The position numbers and the translations under genes were made by a program. 64,000 nucleotides of DNA from Streptomyces exfoliatus. GTDB taxonomy: Bacteria > Actinomycetota > Actinomycetes > Streptomycetales > Streptomycetaceae. Of the stretch, positions 9,496 through 18,534 are shown piece after piece; the stretch's first letter is position 1; the number at the start of each line of letters is the position of its first letter. The stretch is taken from positions 29,813 through 93,812 of the forward strand of contig NZ_JNZP01000024.1 in assembly GCF_000725545.1 (NCBI RefSeq), read 5' to 3'. The notes beneath the pieces were generated by a model, which was not told where the DNA came from, searched no databases, and saw nothing but the letters and a program-made list of their open reading frames with translations.

Positions 9496-9801
9496 GTGAG
9501 GGGTGTGACCTCAACCCGACGCATCTCCTCAGTCCTCGCCGTCGCAGCCGCCTTCTCGTGCCTCGGCGGCACCGCGGCACAGGCCGCCGCCCCCGTCGGC
9601 CCGCTCGGACCGCCGGTGAACCCGGTCAGCGAGCTCGACGCCCTCACCATGACCGGGATTCCCGAGGAGTCCCGCGCGCAGTTCCCCGGCATCGCCGGTC
9701 AGCTGGGCGGGCTCAACCGTGTCAACGACCTGAACCAGATCCACCAGCTCACCGATCTGGCCGCGCCGGCCACCGGGCTGCTGCCCGAGATCTCCACCTG
9801 A
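9496..9801 (+). CDS. Small secreted protein, unknown function
   Basis: 101 aa from GTG 9496; GTG 9505, three codons later, is an equally good start. It has a signal peptide (two Arg, then SSVLAVAAAFSCLGGTAAQAAA with a likely signal peptidase I site after AQA) and a mature part of about 70 aa without cysteine. The mature sequence carries a GGLNRVNDLNQIHQLTDLAAPATGLLP segment reminiscent of small exported proteins common in Streptomyces. No enzymatic motif is visible. A strong hairpin follows directly, so it is a single-gene transcript on the + strand. Confidence 0.65.
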   Translation: MRGVTSTRRISSVLAVAAAFSCLGGTAAQAAAPVGPLGPPVNPVSELDALTMTGIPEESRAQFPGIAGQLGGLNRVNDLNQIHQLTDLAAPATGLLPEIST

Positions 9802-9817
9802 CCGACACCGCCAGGAC

Positions 9818-9853
9818 GAGCCGGCAGCGTGCGACGGCGCACCCTGCCGGCTC
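9818..9853 (+). terminator. Rho-independent-type terminator hairpin
   Basis: A 10-bp perfect stem (GAGCCGGCAG with CTGCCGGCTC) continues after one C/C mismatch into a 5-bp stem (GTGCG/CGCAC) closed by an ACGG loop. It lies 17 bp after the small secreted protein. No T-run follows, as is usual for Streptomyces terminators. Confidence 0.75.
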
Positions 9854-9899
9854 CGTCATGCACGGCGGCCGGAGTCACCAGCGCCGGCCGAGGCACGCG

Positions 9900-10151
9900 T
9901 CACCAGCCGAAGCGCCGGTCCACGACGGCGGCGAACTCCTCGAACGAGAGGACGCGGTCGCCGTTCTGGTCGGCCGCGTCGAACAGGGCGGAGGCCTCGT
10001 CGGCGGTCCCCACGGCCCAGAACGGGATCACTCCCTGCGCGGCCAGGGTCGGGCCCTTCGCCCGCAGGGCGTTGATGACCTCGACCCGTGTCAGGGTGCC
10101 GTCGTGGTCGAGGTCGAGCGCGTCGAAGAGAGTGCGGGCCTTGTCGCTCAT
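9900..10151 (-). CDS. EF-hand calcium-binding protein (calerythrin/CabC type)
   Basis: 83 aa from the ATG at 10151; upstream in-frame sequence is arginine-rich and not protein-like. Two EF-hand loops are visible: residues 13-24 (Asp13, Asp15, Asp17, Gly18, Glu24, fully canonical) and 61-72 (Asp61, Asn63, Asp65, Ser69, Glu72), with Arg instead of Gly at loop position 6 in the second. Small Streptomyces EF-hand proteins of this kind buffer or sense cytosolic calcium and can affect spore germination and aerial growth. No signal peptide, so probably cytosolic. It stands alone, divergent from recQ. Confidence 0.88.
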   Translation of the reverse strand: MSDKARTLFDALDLDHDGTLTRVEVINALRAKGPTLAAQGVIPFWAVGTADEASALFDAADQNGDRVLSFEEFAAVVDRRFGW

Positions 10152-10356
10152 GCTGTGTGTGTCCTGTTCCCTGTGGCCGGGGCCGTCGTGTCGGCCGCTG
10201 CGTCCCTGTACGGAAGGACGCCGGGTGCCCCCCGCACGTTGCCTCAAGCCTGTCACCGCGCACTCTCCTCCAGGGCGTGGCCGAGCCGCCAGGAGGTCGT
10301 CCACAGGTTCCCCCGGACGCGACCGGGGTGTCCGTGGGGCCCGATAGGGTGGGTGA

Positions 10357-12402
10357 ATGGTCCTTTCCGACGGTTCCGCCGTGATCTCCGACGCGGCGGA
10401 GGCCCTCCACCGCGTCTTCGGCTACAGCTCCTTCCGAGGGGAGCAGCGGGAGATCATCGAGCAGGTCGTCGACGGCGGCGACGCCCTCGTGCTGATGCCC
10501 ACGGGTGGCGGCAAGTCGCTCTGCTACCAGATCCCGGCCCTGGTCAGAGAGGGCACGGGCGTCGTGATCTCGCCGCTCATCGCCCTGATGCAGGACCAGG
10601 TGGACGCGCTCAGGGCCCTCGGGGTGCGGGCCGGATTCCTCAATTCGACCCAGGACACGTACGAGCGGCAGGCCGTGGAGCAGGCCTTCCTCGCCGACGA
10701 GCTCGACCTGCTCTACCTGGCTCCGGAGCGCCTGCGCACCGAGGGCACCCAGCGGCTCCTCGACCGGGGCAAGGTGTCGCTCTTCGCGATCGACGAGGCG
10801 CACTGCGTGGCGCAGTGGGGCCACGACTTCCGGCCCGACTACCTCGCCCTGTCCATGCTGCACGAGCGCTGGCCCAAGGTGCCGCGGATCGCGCTGACGG
10901 CGACGGCCACGGAGGCCACGCACAAGGAGATCGCGGCACGGCTCGGTCTGGAGGACGCCCGGCACTTCGTCGCGGGCTTCGACCGGCCGAACATCCAGTA
11001 CCGCATCGTCCCGAAGAACAGCCCGCACAAGCAGCTGCTGGAACTCATCAGGACCGAGCACGAGGGCGACGCCGGAGTCGTCTACTGCCTCTCGCGGGCC
11101 TCGGTGGAGAAGACCGCCGCCCTCCTCGTGGAGAACGGCATCGACGCCGTGCCGTACCACGCCGGCATGGACGCCCGTACGCGCGCCGCGAACCAGGCCC
11201 GCTTCCTGCGGGAGGACGGGGTCGTCGTGGTGGCGACGATCGCCTTCGGCATGGGCATCGACAAGCCGGACGTGCGCTTCGTGGCCCACCTCGACCTGCC
11301 GAAGTCGGTCGAGGGCTACTACCAGGAGACCGGCCGCGCCGGCCGTGACGGGGAGCCGGCCACGGCTTGGCTGGCGTACGGACTCCAGGACGTCGTCCAG
11401 CAGCGCAAGATGATCGACGGCTCCGAGGGCGACGAGCAGCACCGGCGTTCCCTCGCGATGCACCTGGAAGCCATGCTGGCGCTCTGCGAGACGGTCGACT
11501 GCCGTCGGGTGCGGCTGCTCGCCTACTTCGGGCAGAAGGGCGAGCCCTGTGGCAACTGCGACACGTGTCTGACCCCGGCGGAGTCGTGGGACGGCACGGT
11601 CGCGGCCCAGAAGCTGCTGTCGACCGTGTGGCGGCTGGCCAAGGAGCGGCGCCAGAAGTTCGGTGCCGGGCAGATCATCGACATCCTCCAGGGCAAGAGG
11701 ACGGCCAAGGTCATCCAGTTCGACCACGACGGGCTGTCGGTGTTCGGCGTCGGCGCGGACCTGGGCACCGCGGAGTGGCGCGGCGTCGTCCGTCAGCTCC
11801 TCGCGCTGGGGCTCCTCGCGGTGGAGGGCGACTACGGCACGCTCGTGCTCACGGAGGAGAGCGGCGAGGTGCTCGGTGGGCGCCGCACCGTCACGATGCG
11901 CAAGGAGAAGGCGCCGGCCGCCCCGTCCCGCAAGGAGCCCGGGGGCCGCTCGGCGAAGGGCGCCCGCGTGCCGGTCGACCTTCCGGCCGCCGCCGTGCCG
12001 GTCTTCGAGGCGCTCCGCGCCTGGCGGGCCGCGACGGCCAAGGAACAGGGCGTACCGGCGTACGTCGTCTTCCACGACGCCACCCTGCGGGAGATCGCGA
12101 CGCGGCTCCCCACGACGGTCGCGGAGCTGGGCACCGTCGGCGGCGTCGGCGAGGCCAAGCTCACCAAGTACGCCGAGGGGGTCCTGGAGACCCTGGCCGA
12201 GTCCGGCGGCACCGGTACGGGTGCCGCTGCGGGTGCCGGTTCCGAATCCGGACCGGCTGTCGGTGCGGGCGCCGGTGCGGGCGCCGGTGGTGTGGCAGCC
12301 CGGGTGCCAGCCGCCCCGGCGCCCGACGCTCCGCCGTCGTACGACGAGGAGCCGCCCTTCGACATGGACGAGTTCGAGCCGCCGTGGGACGAGGACGAGT
12401 AG
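10357..12402 (+). CDS. recQ: ATP-dependent DNA helicase RecQ
   Basis: 681 aa. SF2 helicase motifs are in order: [13 protein letters not shown] (motif 0), TGGGKS (49-54), DEAH (146-149), and TGRAGRDG (motif VI). These are followed by the RecQ-Ct zinc site ([11 protein letters not shown], then CGNCDTC), a winged helix, and an HRDC domain ([23 protein letters not shown]). The C-terminal 60 residues are a Gly/Ala/Pro-rich spacer and an acidic tail ([19 protein letters not shown]), which may bind SSB-like partners (inference). It unwinds DNA 3' to 5' in recombination repair. A TAGGGT -10-like box ends 6 bp before the ATG, suggesting a leaderless mRNA. A hairpin separates it from convergent fdhD. 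Confidence 0.95.
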   Translation: MVLSDGSAVISDAAEALHRVFGYSSFRGEQREIIEQVVDGGDALVLMPTGGGKSLCYQIPALVREGTGVVISPLIALMQDQVDALRALGVRAGFLNSTQDTYERQAVEQAFLADELDLLYLAPERLRTEGTQRLLDRGKVSLFAIDEAHCVAQWGHDFRPDYLALSMLHERWPKVPRIALTATATEATHKEIAARLGLEDARHFVAGFDRPNIQYRIVPKNSPHKQLLELIRTEHEGDAGVVYCLSRASVEKTAALLVENGIDAVPYHAGMDARTRAANQARFLREDGVVVVATIAFGMGIDKPDVRFVAHLDLPKSVEGYYQETGRAGRDGEPATAWLAYGLQDVVQQRKMIDGSEGDEQHRRSLAMHLEAMLALCETVDCRRVRLLAYFGQKGEPCGNCDTCLTPAESWDGTVAAQKLLSTVWRLAKERRQKFGAGQIIDILQGKRTAKVIQFDHDGLSVFGVGADLGTAEWRGVVRQLLALGLLAVEGDYGTLVLTEESGEVLGGRRTVTMRKEKAPAAPSRKEPGGRSAKGARVPVDLPAAAVPVFEALRAWRAATAKEQGVPAYVVFHDATLREIATRLPTTVAELGTVGGVGEAKLTKYAEGVLETLAESGGTGTGAAAGAGSESGPAVGAGAGAGAGGVAARVPAAPAPDAPPSYDEEPPFDMDEFEPPWDEDE

Positions 12403-12426
12403 ACCGGATCGCTTCACACATCCCTT

Positions 12427-12451
12427 CCGGGCCGTCGTCACGACGGCCCGG
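12427..12451. terminator. Bidirectional terminator between recQ and fdhD
   Basis: An 11-bp perfect stem (CCGGGCCGTCG with CGACGGCCCGG) with a 3-nt loop, sitting 24 bp after recQ and 12 bp before the end of fdhD. Placement between convergent genes fits use on both strands. Confidence 0.75.
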
Positions 12452-12463
12452 GTCACCGCCCGG

Positions 12464-13303
12464 TCACGGCCGGCGGTCAGGGAGGTCGATCCGTTCGTCG
12501 CCGCAGTAGACGTTCATCGACGCGCCGCGCAGGAAGCCGACGAGGGTGAGTCCGCTCTCGGCGGCGAGGTCGACGGCGAGCGACGAGGGGGCGGAGACCG
12601 CGGCGAGCACGGGGACGCCGGCCATGACGGCCTTCTGCACGAGCTCGAAGGAGGCCCGGCCGCTGACCATCAGTACGGTGCCCCGCAGCGGGAGGAGTCC
12701 TTCGCGCAGGGCGTGGCCGATGACCTTGTCGACGGCGTTGTGCCGGCCGACGTCCTCGCGGACGCCCAGCAGCTCACCGTCGGGGCCGAAGAGGCCGGCG
12801 GCGTGCAGGCCACCGGTCGTGTCGAACACCCGCTGGGCCGCTCGCAGCTTGTCCGGCAGGCCGGCGAGGGTGTCCGTCCCGATGCGCAGCGGGTCCTCGG
12901 CCACGGTCCAGGCGGCCGTCGTACGCACCGCGTCGAGGCTGGCCTTGCCGCACAGCCCGCAGGACGACGTGGTGTAGAAGTTCCGCTCCAGGGAGGCGTC
13001 CGGGGCGGCCACGTGAGGGGCCAGACCGACGTCGACCACGTTGTACGTGTTGCCCCCGTCGGCGGTGGCGCCCGCGCAGTAGCGGATGCCCGCCACGTCG
13101 GCGGCGGTGTGCACCACGCCTTCGCTGACCAGGAAGCCGACCGCGAGGTCGAAGTCGTCGCCGGGGGTGCGCATGGTCACCGTCAGCGGGCGCCCGCCGA
13201 CCCGGATCTCCATCGGCTCCTCGGCGGCCAGCGTGTCCGGACGGTAGGACGAGTCCCCCTCGCGTACGCGCAGGACGCGCCGCCGCGCGGTCACTCGCCC
13301 CAT
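12464..13303 (-). CDS. fdhD: Formate dehydrogenase accessory sulfurtransferase FdhD
   Basis: 279 aa, ATG start with AGAGGAG 6 nt upstream. It contains the SSCGLCG loop (Cys115, Cys118) that carries persulfide sulfur from IscS-type cysteine desulfurase to the molybdenum or tungsten bis-MGD cofactor, and the conserved [15 protein letters not shown] and [13 protein letters not shown] segments of the family. It acts in the cytoplasm and is needed for active formate dehydrogenase-type molybdoenzymes. No formate dehydrogenase subunits lie in this window, so its client is encoded elsewhere. It is divergent from the DyP gene. Confidence 0.95.
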   Translation of the reverse strand: MGRVTARRRVLRVREGDSSYRPDTLAAEEPMEIRVGGRPLTVTMRTPGDDFDLAVGFLVSEGVVHTAADVAGIRYCAGATADGGNTYNVVDVGLAPHVAAPDASLERNFYTTSSCGLCGKASLDAVRTTAAWTVAEDPLRIGTDTLAGLPDKLRAAQRVFDTTGGLHAAGLFGPDGELLGVREDVGRHNAVDKVIGHALREGLLPLRGTVLMVSGRASFELVQKAVMAGVPVLAAVSAPSSLAVDLAAESGLTLVGFLRGASMNVYCGDERIDLPDRRP

Positions 13304-13442
13304 TGTTCACTCCTCTGACGTTCGGCCTCACCCCAGACTCTGCCACGGGGCGGGTGCCGGGCTGCGCATCGGATCATGCCCACCTAGGCTGACGCTGTCC
13401 TTTTGAGTGTCTTCTGTCCGTAAAGGTTCTCGCGGGAGTCCC

Positions 13443-14426
13443 ATGGTCGTCGTCCAGCCCGTCGTCGTGCCCCCCGAGCGGGCGGCCCTCTTTCTGGTGG
13501 CCACGGTCAACCCCGGCGGTGAGGCCACGGTGGCGGAGGCCCTCCAGGAGCTGACGGGGCTGACCCGGTCGGTGTCCTTCCGCTACCCCGACGACGGCCT
13601 CAGCTGTGTCGTCGGCATCGGCTCCGAGGGCTGGGACCGGCTCGTCGGCGGCCCGCGCCCCCGCGAACTCCACCCCTTCCCGGCCCTGCGGGGCCCCCGC
13701 CACCGCGCCCCGGCGACCCCCGGTGACCTGCTCTTCCACCTGCGCGCCCGCCGTATGGACCTCTGCTTCGAGTTGGGTCGGCTGATCGTGGAACAGCTCG
13801 CGGGCGCGGTGACCGTCGTCGACGAGGTGCACGGCTTCGCGTACCTCGACGAGCGCGACCTCCTCGGCTTCGTCGACGGCAGCGAGAACCCGGCGGGCCA
13901 GGTGGCCTCCGAGGCGGTCCACGTCGGCGACGAGGACCCTCCGTTCCGCGGCGGCAGCTACGTCGTCGTGCAGAAGTACCTGCACGACATGGCGGCCTGG
14001 GACTCGCTCACCGTCGAGCAGCAGGAGCAGGTCATCGGGCGCGCCAAGGCGTCCAACGTCGAGATGTCCGACGACGTCAAACCGGCGGACTCGCACGTGG
14101 CGCTGACCACCGTCGTCGACGAGGACGGTGGTCAGCGGCAGATCCTCCGCGCGAACATGCCGTTCGGGAGGGTGGGCAGCGGAGAGATCGGCACGTACTT
14201 CATCGGCTACGCGCGCACCCCGGCCGTGACCGAGCTGATGCTGCGCAACATGTTCCTGGGGGACCCGCCGGGCAACACCGACCGCATCCTCGACTTCTCC
14301 CGGGCCGTCACCGGCGGCCTCTTCTTCGTGCCGAGCGCCGACTTCCTCGACGACCTGCCCGCCGCGCCGCCGCCCGCCGCCCGCCAGGGGGACTCCCTGG
14401 GCATCGGCGGCCTGAAAGGAGCCTGA
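13443..14426 (+). CDS. DyP-type (class B) haem peroxidase, encapsulin cargo
   Basis: 327 aa from the ATG at 13443, with GGGAG 5 nt upstream. Visible DyP signature: GFVDG (142-146, distal Asp145), His218 in ADSHVALTT as proximal haem ligand, and Arg236 in QILRANMP as distal Arg. It lacks a Tat signal, fitting class B, which is cytosolic. The last 11 residues (DSLGIGGLKGA) match the cargo-loading peptide consensus by which DyP enzymes dock inside encapsulin shells. The encapsulin gene follows 4 bp after the stop, and its ribosome-binding site lies within the loading-peptide codons. Role: peroxide-dependent oxidation inside a nanocompartment under oxidative stress (family knowledge); native substrate unknown. 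Confidence 0.95.
   Translation: MVVVQPVVVPPERAALFLVATVNPGGEATVAEALQELTGLTRSVSFRYPDDGLSCVVGIGSEGWDRLVGGPRPRELHPFPALRGPRHRAPATPGDLLFHLRARRMDLCFELGRLIVEQLAGAVTVVDEVHGFAYLDERDLLGFVDGSENPAGQVASEAVHVGDEDPPFRGGSYVVVQKYLHDMAAWDSLTVEQQEQVIGRAKASNVEMSDDVKPADSHVALTTVVDEDGGQRQILRANMPFGRVGSGEIGTYFIGYARTPAVTELMLRNMFLGDPPGNTDRILDFSRAVTGGLFFVPSADFLDDLPAAPPPAARQGDSLGIGGLKGA
14415..14421 (+). promoter_or_regulatory. Encapsulin ribosome-binding site inside DyP cargo-peptide codons
   Basis: AAAGGAG, 9 nt before the encapsulin ATG, is made from the codons for Lys325-Gly326 and the first base of Ala327 of the DyP cargo-loading peptide. The targeting signal and the translation signal for the shell share the same bases. 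Confidence 0.85.
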
Positions 14427-14430
14427 GTCC

Positions 14431-15273
14431 ATGACGACCCCCGACGCCCCGAGCGACTCGTACAGCGGTACCGACACGAACAACCTGCACCGCGAACTCG
14501 CCCCGATCACCCCGGCGGCCTGGGCCGAGATCGAGGAGGAGGCCCGCCGCACGTTCCGGCGCAACGTCGCTGGCCGCCGCGTCGTCGACGTCCCCGACCC
14601 GGCGGGACCGGAACTCGCCGCCGTCGGCACGGGGCACCTCACCGACATGAGCCCGCCGGCCCCCGGCGTCACGGCGCGCCTGCGCGAGGCGAAACCCCTC
14701 GTCGAACTCAGGGTGCCGTTCACCGTGGACCGGGCCGCCGTCGACGACGTCGAGCGGGGCGCGAAGGACTCGGACTGGCAGCCGGTGAAGGACGCGGCGC
14801 GTGCCATGGCCTTCGTCGAGGACCGGACGATCTTCGACGGGTACGGGGCGGCGGGCGTCGACGGGCTGCGTGCCCGGTCGTCGAACCCGGTGGTCCGGCT
14901 GCCCGCCGAACCGCGCGACTACCCCGACGCCGTCAGCAGGGCGCTGACCTCACTGCGGCTCGCGGGCGTCGACGGCCCGTACGCGCTGCTCCTCGGGGCC
15001 GAGGAGTACCGGGCGGTCAGCGAGACCTCCGACCACGGCTACCCGATCGCGGCACACCTCGGGCGCATGCTCGACGGCTCCCCGATCTGGGCGCCCGCGC
15101 TGAGCGGCGGCTTCGTCCTGTCCACCCGTGGCGGCGACTTCGAGCTGCGCCTCGGCCAGGACCTGGCGATCGGCTACACGTCGCACGACGCGAACAGCGT
15201 CCAGCTCTACTTCCAGGAGACCCTGACCTTCCGTACGTACACGGACGAGGCCGTCGTCGTACTGGAGGCCTGA
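14431..15273 (+). CDS. Family 1 encapsulin shell protein
   Basis: 280 aa, the usual size of the HK97-fold encapsulin (linocin M18/CFP29) subunit. The N-terminal helix NNLHRELAPITPAAWAEIEEEARRTF forms the cargo-docking surface. Other typical segments are FRRNVAGRRVVDV, the WQPVKDAARAMAFVEDRTIFDGY E-loop/P-domain region, and DLAIGYTSHDANSVQLYFQETLTFRTYTDEAVVVL at the end. Subunits of this length assemble 60-mer shells with pores. Four bp separate it from the DyP stop, so the two genes form a translationally coupled cargo-shell operon that ends here. Confidence 0.95.
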   Translation: MTTPDAPSDSYSGTDTNNLHRELAPITPAAWAEIEEEARRTFRRNVAGRRVVDVPDPAGPELAAVGTGHLTDMSPPAPGVTARLREAKPLVELRVPFTVDRAAVDDVERGAKDSDWQPVKDAARAMAFVEDRTIFDGYGAAGVDGLRARSSNPVVRLPAEPRDYPDAVSRALTSLRLAGVDGPYALLLGAEEYRAVSETSDHGYPIAAHLGRMLDGSPIWAPALSGGFVLSTRGGDFELRLGQDLAIGYTSHDANSVQLYFQETLTFRTYTDEAVVVLEA

Positions 15274-15337
15274 CCGGAGGGACCGAAGGCCCGACCGGAG
15301 GCCCGAGGGCCTCGGCCGGGCCGGGAGAGCCGTGCGG

Positions 15338-16576
15338 TCAGCTCGTGCCCGGGCTCGTCGCGGGCGGCGGGACGGGGATGTCGTAGACGTGGTCCGGGGT
15401 CACGATGCGCGTGATGGCCCGGCCGAGGAGGGTGCTGGGCGCGCTGTTCTCGTGGACGACGTCCGTGTTGAGCAGCACCACCAGGGTGGCCTTGGCCTCC
15501 GGCAGGTAGATCGTCAGGGACTGGTAGCCCGGCAGGGAGCCGTTGTGCCCGATCCAGCCCTGGATGTCGAAGAGGCCGAGGCCGTAGCCGCTGCCGGGAG
15601 CGCCCGACGGATAGACCTTGAGGCGTTCCGCCTGGGTCTCGGGGGTCAGCAGCGTGCCGGTGGCGAGCACCCGGGCCCAGGTGCGCATGTCCCGGAGGTC
15701 GGAGATCATCGCGCCGGCGGCCCAGCCCCAGGAGGGGTTCCAGTCCGTGGCGTCCTCGACGCCGCCCGACGCGGTCTGGTTCGTGTAGCCGTGGGCGTGC
15801 GGGCTCGGGAAGGAGGCGTCGGTCGGGAAGAGGGTGTGCCGCAGGCCCGCGGGCTCGAGCACGTTCTTCTGGACGAACTCGTCCAGCGGCATGCCGCCGG
15901 CCTTCTCGACGACGAGGCCGAGCAGGATCGTGTTCGTGTTGCAGTAGTCGAACCTGGCCCCCGGCTGGAACTGCACCGGATGACCGAACGCGTAGTCGAG
16001 CAACTCCTGAGGGGTGAACTGCCGGTCGGGGTCGGAGGTGAGGGCCTCGTAGAAGTCCTCGTCCGCCGAGTAGTTGAACAGGCCGCTGCGCATGGCGGCG
16101 AGGTCGCGCAGGGTGATCTTGTCGCCGTTCGGGACGTCGTCGACGTACCGGGAGATCGGGTCGTCCAGTTGCACCTTGCCCTGGTCGACGAGTTCGAGCA
16201 GGGCCGTCACCGTGAAGGTCTTGGTCTCGCTTCCGATCCGCATGTACAGGTTCGGGCTCATGGGCTGCCCGGTGGCCTCGTCGGCGACGCCGAAGGAGCG
16301 GATGTACGTGCCCTTGTCGGGGGCCGAGAGGCCGACCGTGACTCCGGGGATCCCCGCCTCCTTCATCACGTCCTTGATCGCCTTGTCCAGGCGGCCGGCG
16401 ACGGCCGGGGTCAGCTCGGGGAACTCGGTCTGCGCCGGGGCTGCTGCCGCCAAGTGCGGTGAGGGGACGGGTGGTTCGGTGGCGAACGCGGCGCCCGCGC
16501 CCACCGGGGCGGTGCTGATGACGAGAGCGGCCAGGGCTGCGCGGACGCGTCGGTTCCGTGTGTGCCGGTTGATCAC
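15338..16576 (-). CDS. Secreted serine hydrolase, beta-lactamase/D-Ala-D-Ala carboxypeptidase family (class C fold)
   Basis: 412 aa from a GTG at 16576 with AGGAGG 6 nt upstream; the longer reading frame adds Cys/Pro-rich non-protein sequence. A signal peptide (RNRRVRAALAALVI to AFATEPP) is followed by the serine-hydrolase domain. SETK 116-119 provides the catalytic Ser and Lys, YCN 211-213 replaces YSN/YAN, and HNG 344-346 stands for the KTG box. The closest functional analogues are the Streptomyces R61-type DD-peptidase and related esterases. HNG instead of HTG/KTG is common in this broad family and does not by itself predict beta-lactam hydrolysis. Likely secreted and monocistronic. Confidence 0.9.
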   Translation of the reverse strand: MINRHTRNRRVRAALAALVISTAPVGAGAAFATEPPVPSPHLAAAAPAQTEFPELTPAVAGRLDKAIKDVMKEAGIPGVTVGLSAPDKGTYIRSFGVADEATGQPMSPNLYMRIGSETKTFTVTALLELVDQGKVQLDDPISRYVDDVPNGDKITLRDLAAMRSGLFNYSADEDFYEALTSDPDRQFTPQELLDYAFGHPVQFQPGARFDYCNTNTILLGLVVEKAGGMPLDEFVQKNVLEPAGLRHTLFPTDASFPSPHAHGYTNQTASGGVEDATDWNPSWGWAAGAMISDLRDMRTWARVLATGTLLTPETQAERLKVYPSGAPGSGYGLGLFDIQGWIGHNGSLPGYQSLTIYLPEAKATLVVLLNTDVVHENSAPSTLLGRAITRIVTPDHVYDIPVPPPATSPGTS

Positions 16577-16713
16577 GGCGGGCCTCCTGCCGGCCGGCGG
16601 ACAACACTCCACCTTCAGGCTAGGCCGGGCGGCACCGGCTCGCACGGTGGCCCCGAGGGGCGGTCTGTTACGTTGCCGGGGCCCGGACCACGGACGAGAG
16701 GGAGACCCGCACG

Positions 16714-17421
16714 ATGGCCGTCATCCACCACACGACCATGAAGCCCACCAAGCTGGAACTGATCAGGGAGTGGCTCCCCACCCGGGAGTGGTACACCGGC
16801 GCCGAGGCCCGGCCGGAGAAGGCCGGGGGCTTCCGGATCGACGACCCGGCGGGCGAGGTCGGCATCGAGTTCATGGCGGTGACCGACGGCGAGGGCGACG
16901 AGAACGCCACGTACCTCGTCCCCATGACGTACCGCTCCGGCCCCGTCGAAGGGGCGGGGAACGCCCTCATCGGGACCATGGAGCACGACGTCCTCGGCAA
17001 GCGGTGGGTCCACGACGGCGCCCATGACCCGGTGCTCGTCGCCCAGTTGTACGCGCTCCTCGCCGGCCGGACCCGGGCACAGGCCCAGTCCCTCACCGAC
17101 ACCCCCGAGCCCACCGTCGCCGTCTCGCCCCTCACGACGGGCGGCGCGGCCGACGTGGACCTGGTCCGGGTCACGGAAGGCCCCGACCACACCGACGTGG
17201 TGGTGCGGACACCCGGCGGGGCCGCCCCGCTGACGCTGCGGCTGCAGCGCGTCCTCCTTGCCGGAACGGACCGGGCCCCGGGCGGCGCGGACCAGGACGC
17301 GGGCCGGCTGCCCGGTCAGGTCCCCGGCCCGGTCGTCGGGCAGGTCACCGGCGAGTGGCGGCTCCCCGACGGAACCACCGCCCGCGGGGCGTACGTCGTC
17401 GCCTTCACCGACCACGGATAG
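16714..17421 (+). CDS. Stand-alone maltokinase N-terminal cap-like protein
   Basis: 235 aa, ATG start with GAGAGGGAG upstream. The sequence resembles the N-terminal cap module of maltokinase (Mak_N_cap), with MKPTKLELIREWLPTREWY, an FMAVTDGEGDENATYLVPMTYR strand region and the later GEWRLPDGTTARGAYVVAF. It lacks the aminoglycoside-phosphotransferase-like kinase domain that normally follows, so it cannot be a maltokinase alone. Such proteins are often labelled 1,4-alpha-glucan branching or maltokinase-like in Streptomyces, but their role is not established. It is convergent with the trypsin-like gene 28 bp away and appears unrelated to it. Confidence 0.6.
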   Translation: MAVIHHTTMKPTKLELIREWLPTREWYTGAEARPEKAGGFRIDDPAGEVGIEFMAVTDGEGDENATYLVPMTYRSGPVEGAGNALIGTMEHDVLGKRWVHDGAHDPVLVAQLYALLAGRTRAQAQSLTDTPEPTVAVSPLTTGGAADVDLVRVTEGPDHTDVVVRTPGGAAPLTLRLQRVLLAGTDRAPGGADQDAGRLPGQVPGPVVGQVTGEWRLPDGTTARGAYVVAFTDHG

Positions 17422-17448
17422 CCCTGGGCCCGTCCAAGTGGCCCGGAG

Positions 17449-18528
17449 CTAGACCCAGTTGACGCCCGCCGCCGCGAGCAGCGGGTCGTCGACCAGTTCC
17501 CAGAGCGGGACGGCGAAGTTGCCCGTGCGGTAGCGGCCGCCGAAGTGCAGGCCGAGGACGCGGTGGTCGGTGAGGTCGAAGACCGGGGAGCCGCTGTTGC
17601 CGCCCAGCGTCGAGCAGTCGTGCTTCATCACCAGGCCGCCCGGGGTGAACTCGGTCGCCGCCCCCGGCTGGAGCCGCTTCACGTTGTAGACGTCCATGAA
17701 GATCCGGCGCATCGACTCGGGTTCGTTGCGCCGGCCGTCCCAGGCCGGATACCCGACCACGTACACCGGGCGGCCGGGGACGCTCGCGGGCGCGTCCGCC
17801 GCGACCGCCAGCGGGGTGGGCAGGCCGCCGTCCGCCGAGGGCTCGACCCGCAGCAGGGCCATGTCGACGTCCGGGTGGATGCCGATGATCTCCGTGACCT
17901 CGTACGGGACGGAGGCCCCGGGCGGCTCGCCGTCGAGCGGCAGCTCCTCCGCCGGGTCGACCCGCGCCGACATCCCGTACTCGAAGGTCCAGTCGACGCC
18001 GTCGTCCTGGAGGCGGCTGAACTCCACCGCCACATGACGGTTCGTCATCACCGCGCCGGGCCCGACGACGAAGGCAGTGCCGACCCAGTCGAGGCGTGGG
18101 TGCCCGGTGACCTCGACCCGGCCGACCCGCGCCAAGGACTCACGGATCGCCGCCCGTTGGGAGTCGAGGACCGCCCACTCGTCGCGCTGCGGGGCGAAGT
18201 CCTGGCGCTGGACCAGGATCGCGGGCCGGCCCTCCAGGAGGACGATCGCCTCCACGCCGAAGCTCTCGTCCCCGTCGAGCTCGTCCTCCCGGTGCGCGGC
18301 CAGCTTCTCCAGACCGCTGACCCCGGCCTCCAGGACACGGGCCCGCTCCTCGCGGGCGAAGCGCGATATCTCGGCCGCCGGTGCCGCGCCGGCGGGCAGC
18401 TCGAAGGTGGACTCGGCGATCTCCGCCTCCAGGTCACCGCGCACCCGCGCGGCCACCGCCCGCAGATCCCCGAAGATCCGCTCCGTCGCGGTCGCGACCG
18501 GCGACACGCTCCGTGGTCCGTTCGGCAT
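17449..18528 (-). CDS. Cytosolic trypsin-like serine protease with N-terminal helical region
   Basis: About 359 aa from ATG 18528, which has AGGTGAG at proper spacing; GTG 18534, abutting the upstream stop, is the alternative. The first 140 residues are helical and charged (TERIFGDLRAVAARVRGDLEAEIAEST) with no signal peptide. The protease follows: His in MTNRHVAVEF (about 165), Asp in HPDVDMALLRV (about 222), Ser in GGNSGSPVFD (about 312), a complete chymotrypsin-fold triad. The gene starts within 6 bp of the end of the 1785-aa STAND-trypsin gene, so the two are translated together. A likely role is as executor or substrate-processing protease of the same conflict system (inference). Confidence 0.85.
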   Translation of the reverse strand: MPNGPRSVSPVATATERIFGDLRAVAARVRGDLEAEIAESTFELPAGAAPAAEISRFAREERARVLEAGVSGLEKLAAHREDELDGDESFGVEAIVLLEGRPAILVQRQDFAPQRDEWAVLDSQRAAIRESLARVGRVEVTGHPRLDWVGTAFVVGPGAVMTNRHVAVEFSRLQDDGVDWTFEYGMSARVDPAEELPLDGEPPGASVPYEVTEIIGIHPDVDMALLRVEPSADGGLPTPLAVAADAPASVPGRPVYVVGYPAWDGRRNEPESMRRIFMDVYNVKRLQPGAATEFTPGGLVMKHDCSTLGGNSGSPVFDLTDHRVLGLHFGGRYRTGNFAVPLWELVDDPLLAAAGVNWV

Positions 18529-18534
18529 GGTCAC

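Noticed and set aside
9856..12456. An 866-residue minus-strand frame over recQ
   Set aside because: Antisense to all RecQ helicase motifs. Only its far end, in another frame, contains the real EF-hand gene.
12464..13303. A formate dehydrogenase operon around fdhD
   Set aside because: No molybdopterin oxidoreductase or iron-sulfur subunit is encoded in the window; FdhD stands alone.
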